Positions 6,629 through 7,348 of a stretch of DNA of 7,348 nucleotides are shown here, one piece after another; position 1 is the stretch's first letter; each line of letters begins with the position of its first letter. The stretch is taken from positions 1 to 7,348 of the forward strand of contig VBFF01000016.1 of NCBI GenBank assembly GCA_005889285.1. Reading direction: 5' to 3'. The notes below the pieces were generated by a model. The model saw only the letters and a list, made by a program, of their open reading frames with translations, searched no databases and was not told the origin of the DNA. Made by a program: the position numbers and the translations under genes. Source of the stretch: Chloroflexota bacterium. Its GTDB lineage: Bacteria; Chloroflexota; Dormibacteria; CF-121.

Positions 6629-6704
6629 TGGTGGGCGGCGAGGGTTTCGAACCCCCGACCTCCAGCATGTCAAGCTGGCGCTCTTCCAACTGAGCTAGCC
6701 GCCC
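6629..6704 (-). tRNA. tRNA-Val(GAC), CCA encoded
   Basis: The minus strand folds as a complete cloverleaf. The acceptor is GGGCGGC/GCCGCCC; the D arm is GCTC-AGTTGGAA-GAGC; the anticodon arm is CCAGC-TTGACAT-GCTGG with anticodon GAC; the variable loop is AGGTC; and the T arm is GGGGG-TTCGAAA-CCCTC with one G-T pair. Discriminator A is at 6632, and the CCA end is encoded at 6631-6629. The body is 73 nt. GAC reads the valine codons GUC and GUU, and GUC is used heavily in these genes. A predicted -10 (TACAAT) lies about 30 nt upstream, which would leave a 24-nt leader to be removed by RNase P. Confidence 0.97.
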
Positions 6705-6733
6705 ATGTTCGGAATGGGCTGGAATGAACGACT

Positions 6734-6739
6734 TATTGT
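6734..6739 (+). promoter_or_regulatory. -10 box for leaderless molybdoenzyme transcript
   Basis: TATTGT fits TAnnnT and occupies exactly -12 to -7 relative to GTG at 6746. The transcript would start at the start codon. AGGAG at 6740-6744 is only 1 nt from the GTG, too close for a normal Shine-Dalgarno, which supports leaderless initiation. No clear -35 is visible. Confidence 0.5.
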
Positions 6740-6740
6740 A
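6735..6740 (-). promoter_or_regulatory. -10 box for tRNA-Val (and perhaps the dehydrogenase)
   Basis: On the minus strand TACAAT matches TATAAT at 5 of 6 positions. It predicts a start near 6728 and a 24-nt leader before the tRNA. No good -35 is seen at 16-18 bp. It overlaps by five bases the -10 predicted for the divergent molybdoenzyme gene. Confidence 0.5.
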
Positions 6741-6745
6741 GGAGC

Positions 6746-7348
6746 GTGGCTCCATACATCGGCCGGCGCATGCGCCGCGTCGAAGACGAGCGACTCATCA
6801 CGGGGAGCGGCCGGTTTGCAGGGGACATCAAGCTCGACGGTCTGGTCCACGTGGCCTTCTGCCGCTCCACCCTTCCCCACGCGCGCATCCGGACGATTGA
6901 CACGTCGACCGCTTTATCCATGCCCGGCGTCGTAGCCGTCTGGACCGCTGATGATCTGCCCGACACCGCCGATGGCCTGAGCGATTGGGGGCCTGAGGAC
7001 ATGGAGAGCCGCGGGCGCCCGATCCTGAATCGCGACGAGGTCAACTACGTCGGCGAGGCGTTCGCGGTCGTCGTCGCCGAGAGCGCTTATCAGGCGCTCG
7101 ACGCGGCGGAGTCGGTGATCGCGGAGATGGATCCGCTGCCGGCGGTCGGCGACGTGGTTACGGCGACCGCCGCGGGCGCCTCGCCGGTGCATGCCGACAT
7201 GGATTCCAATGTCGCTCGGTCCAAGACGACCACGTTTGGCGATGTCGCGTCAGCGTTTGGTCCGGACAGCGTCACAGCGTCCATTCGCTTGACCACCGCG
7301 CGTGTGGCCGGGGCGGCGATGGAACCGCGCGCGGTCACCGCCTCACCC
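6746..7348 (+). CDS. Xanthine/CO dehydrogenase-family molybdopterin-binding large subunit, 3' truncated
   Basis: The frame is open from GTG at 6746 to the right edge (201 codons, no stop), so this is the N-terminal part of a gene normally near 750-800 residues. It opens with YIGRRMRRVEDERLITGSG at 4-22, the usual start of CoxL/aldehyde oxidase large subunits. It continues with HARI near 45-48, MPGVVAVWTADDL at 59-71, VNYVGEAFAVVVAE at 99-112, ALDAAESV at 117-124, PLPAV at 130-134, and RVAGAAMEPRAVTA at 186-199. Family enzymes bind Mo-molybdopterin cytosine dinucleotide and hydroxylate or oxidise CO, purines, aldehydes or aromatics with FAD and FeS partner subunits. The loop that separates true form I CO dehydrogenase (AYxCSFR) lies beyond the window, so the substrate is undetermined. 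GTG at 6746 is preferred over ATG at 6770 because it keeps the conserved YIGR and is 6 nt from a -10 box. Confidence 0.88.
   Translation, partial: MAPYIGRRMRRVEDERLITGSGRFAGDIKLDGLVHVAFCRSTLPHARIRTIDTSTALSMPGVVAVWTADDLPDTADGLSDWGPEDMESRGRPILNRDEVNYVGEAFAVVVAESAYQALDAAESVIAEMDPLPAVGDVVTATAAGASPVHADMDSNVARSKTTTFGDVASAFGPDSVTASIRLTTARVAGAAMEPRAVTASP

Noticed and set aside
6603..6755. N-terminal extension of the dehydrogenase reading LAQLEERQLDMLEVGGSKPS
   Set aside because: This peptide is the translation of the tRNA-Val gene, a known annotation artefact. The real start at 6602 has its own ribosome binding site.
1..7348. CRISPR array, insertion sequence, prophage, toxin-antitoxin or defence genes
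   Set aside because: No regularly spaced repeats, terminal inverted repeats, transposase or integrase motifs, or small toxin-like pairs were seen on either strand.

Overview
The window is GC-rich bacterial chromosome with short gaps between genes. GTG starts, TAnnnT-type -10 boxes placed 6 nt before three of them, and the mix of protein families (zinc-ribbon cyclase/ATPase, MOSC, truncated globin, GT87) suit a soil or environmental high-GC lineage such as Actinobacteriota (for example Thermoleophilia) or a Chloroflexi/Dormibacterota relative. No marker gene fixes the taxon, so this is inference.

Layout from left to right. (1) 3-1070 (+): 3' part of a multipass GT87/DUF2029-type membrane glycosyltransferase, open at the left edge. 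(2) 1071-1241: a gap holding a hairpin and what looks like the decayed C-terminus of a SAM-dependent methyltransferase. (3) 1242-1799 (+): a small MOSC-domain protein. (4) 1800-1959: a gap holding a relic with the YGVSK motif of an extended SDR (epimerase/dehydratase), then a promoter placed for a leaderless transcript. (5) 1960-5193 (+): a 1077-aa signalling protein with an N-terminal zinc ribbon, a class III nucleotide cyclase domain, a STAND-like ATPase and a TPR-rich C-terminus. (6) 5194-5340: a CRP-type palindrome, a sigma70-like promoter and a strong ribosome binding site. (7) 5341-5760 (+): a group 1 truncated hemoglobin. (8) 5775-6602 (-): a DHRS1-like short-chain dehydrogenase converging on the globin. 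(9) 6629-6704 (-): tRNA-Val(GAC) with encoded CCA, 26 nt upstream of the dehydrogenase on the same strand. (10) 6746 to the right edge (+): the N-terminal 201 codons of a xanthine/CO dehydrogenase-family molybdopterin-binding large subunit, divergent from the tRNA. It has no stop codon inside the window.

The genes do not form one operon; most have their own expression signals. The most suggestive link is cyclase to globin. Immediately after the cyclase stop lies GCGGTGA-N6-TCACCGC, which contains the CRP core GTGA-N6-TCAC. Its centre falls at about -61.5 from the start predicted by the globin promoter (TTGACA-N17-AATAGT), the classical class I activator position. A cAMP-to-CRP-to-globin circuit encoded side by side is a testable hypothesis. 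A second point is the 41-bp tRNA/dehydrogenase divergent region, where the two predicted -10 boxes lie on top of each other. I see no CRISPR array, insertion sequence, prophage, defence system or biosynthetic cluster.
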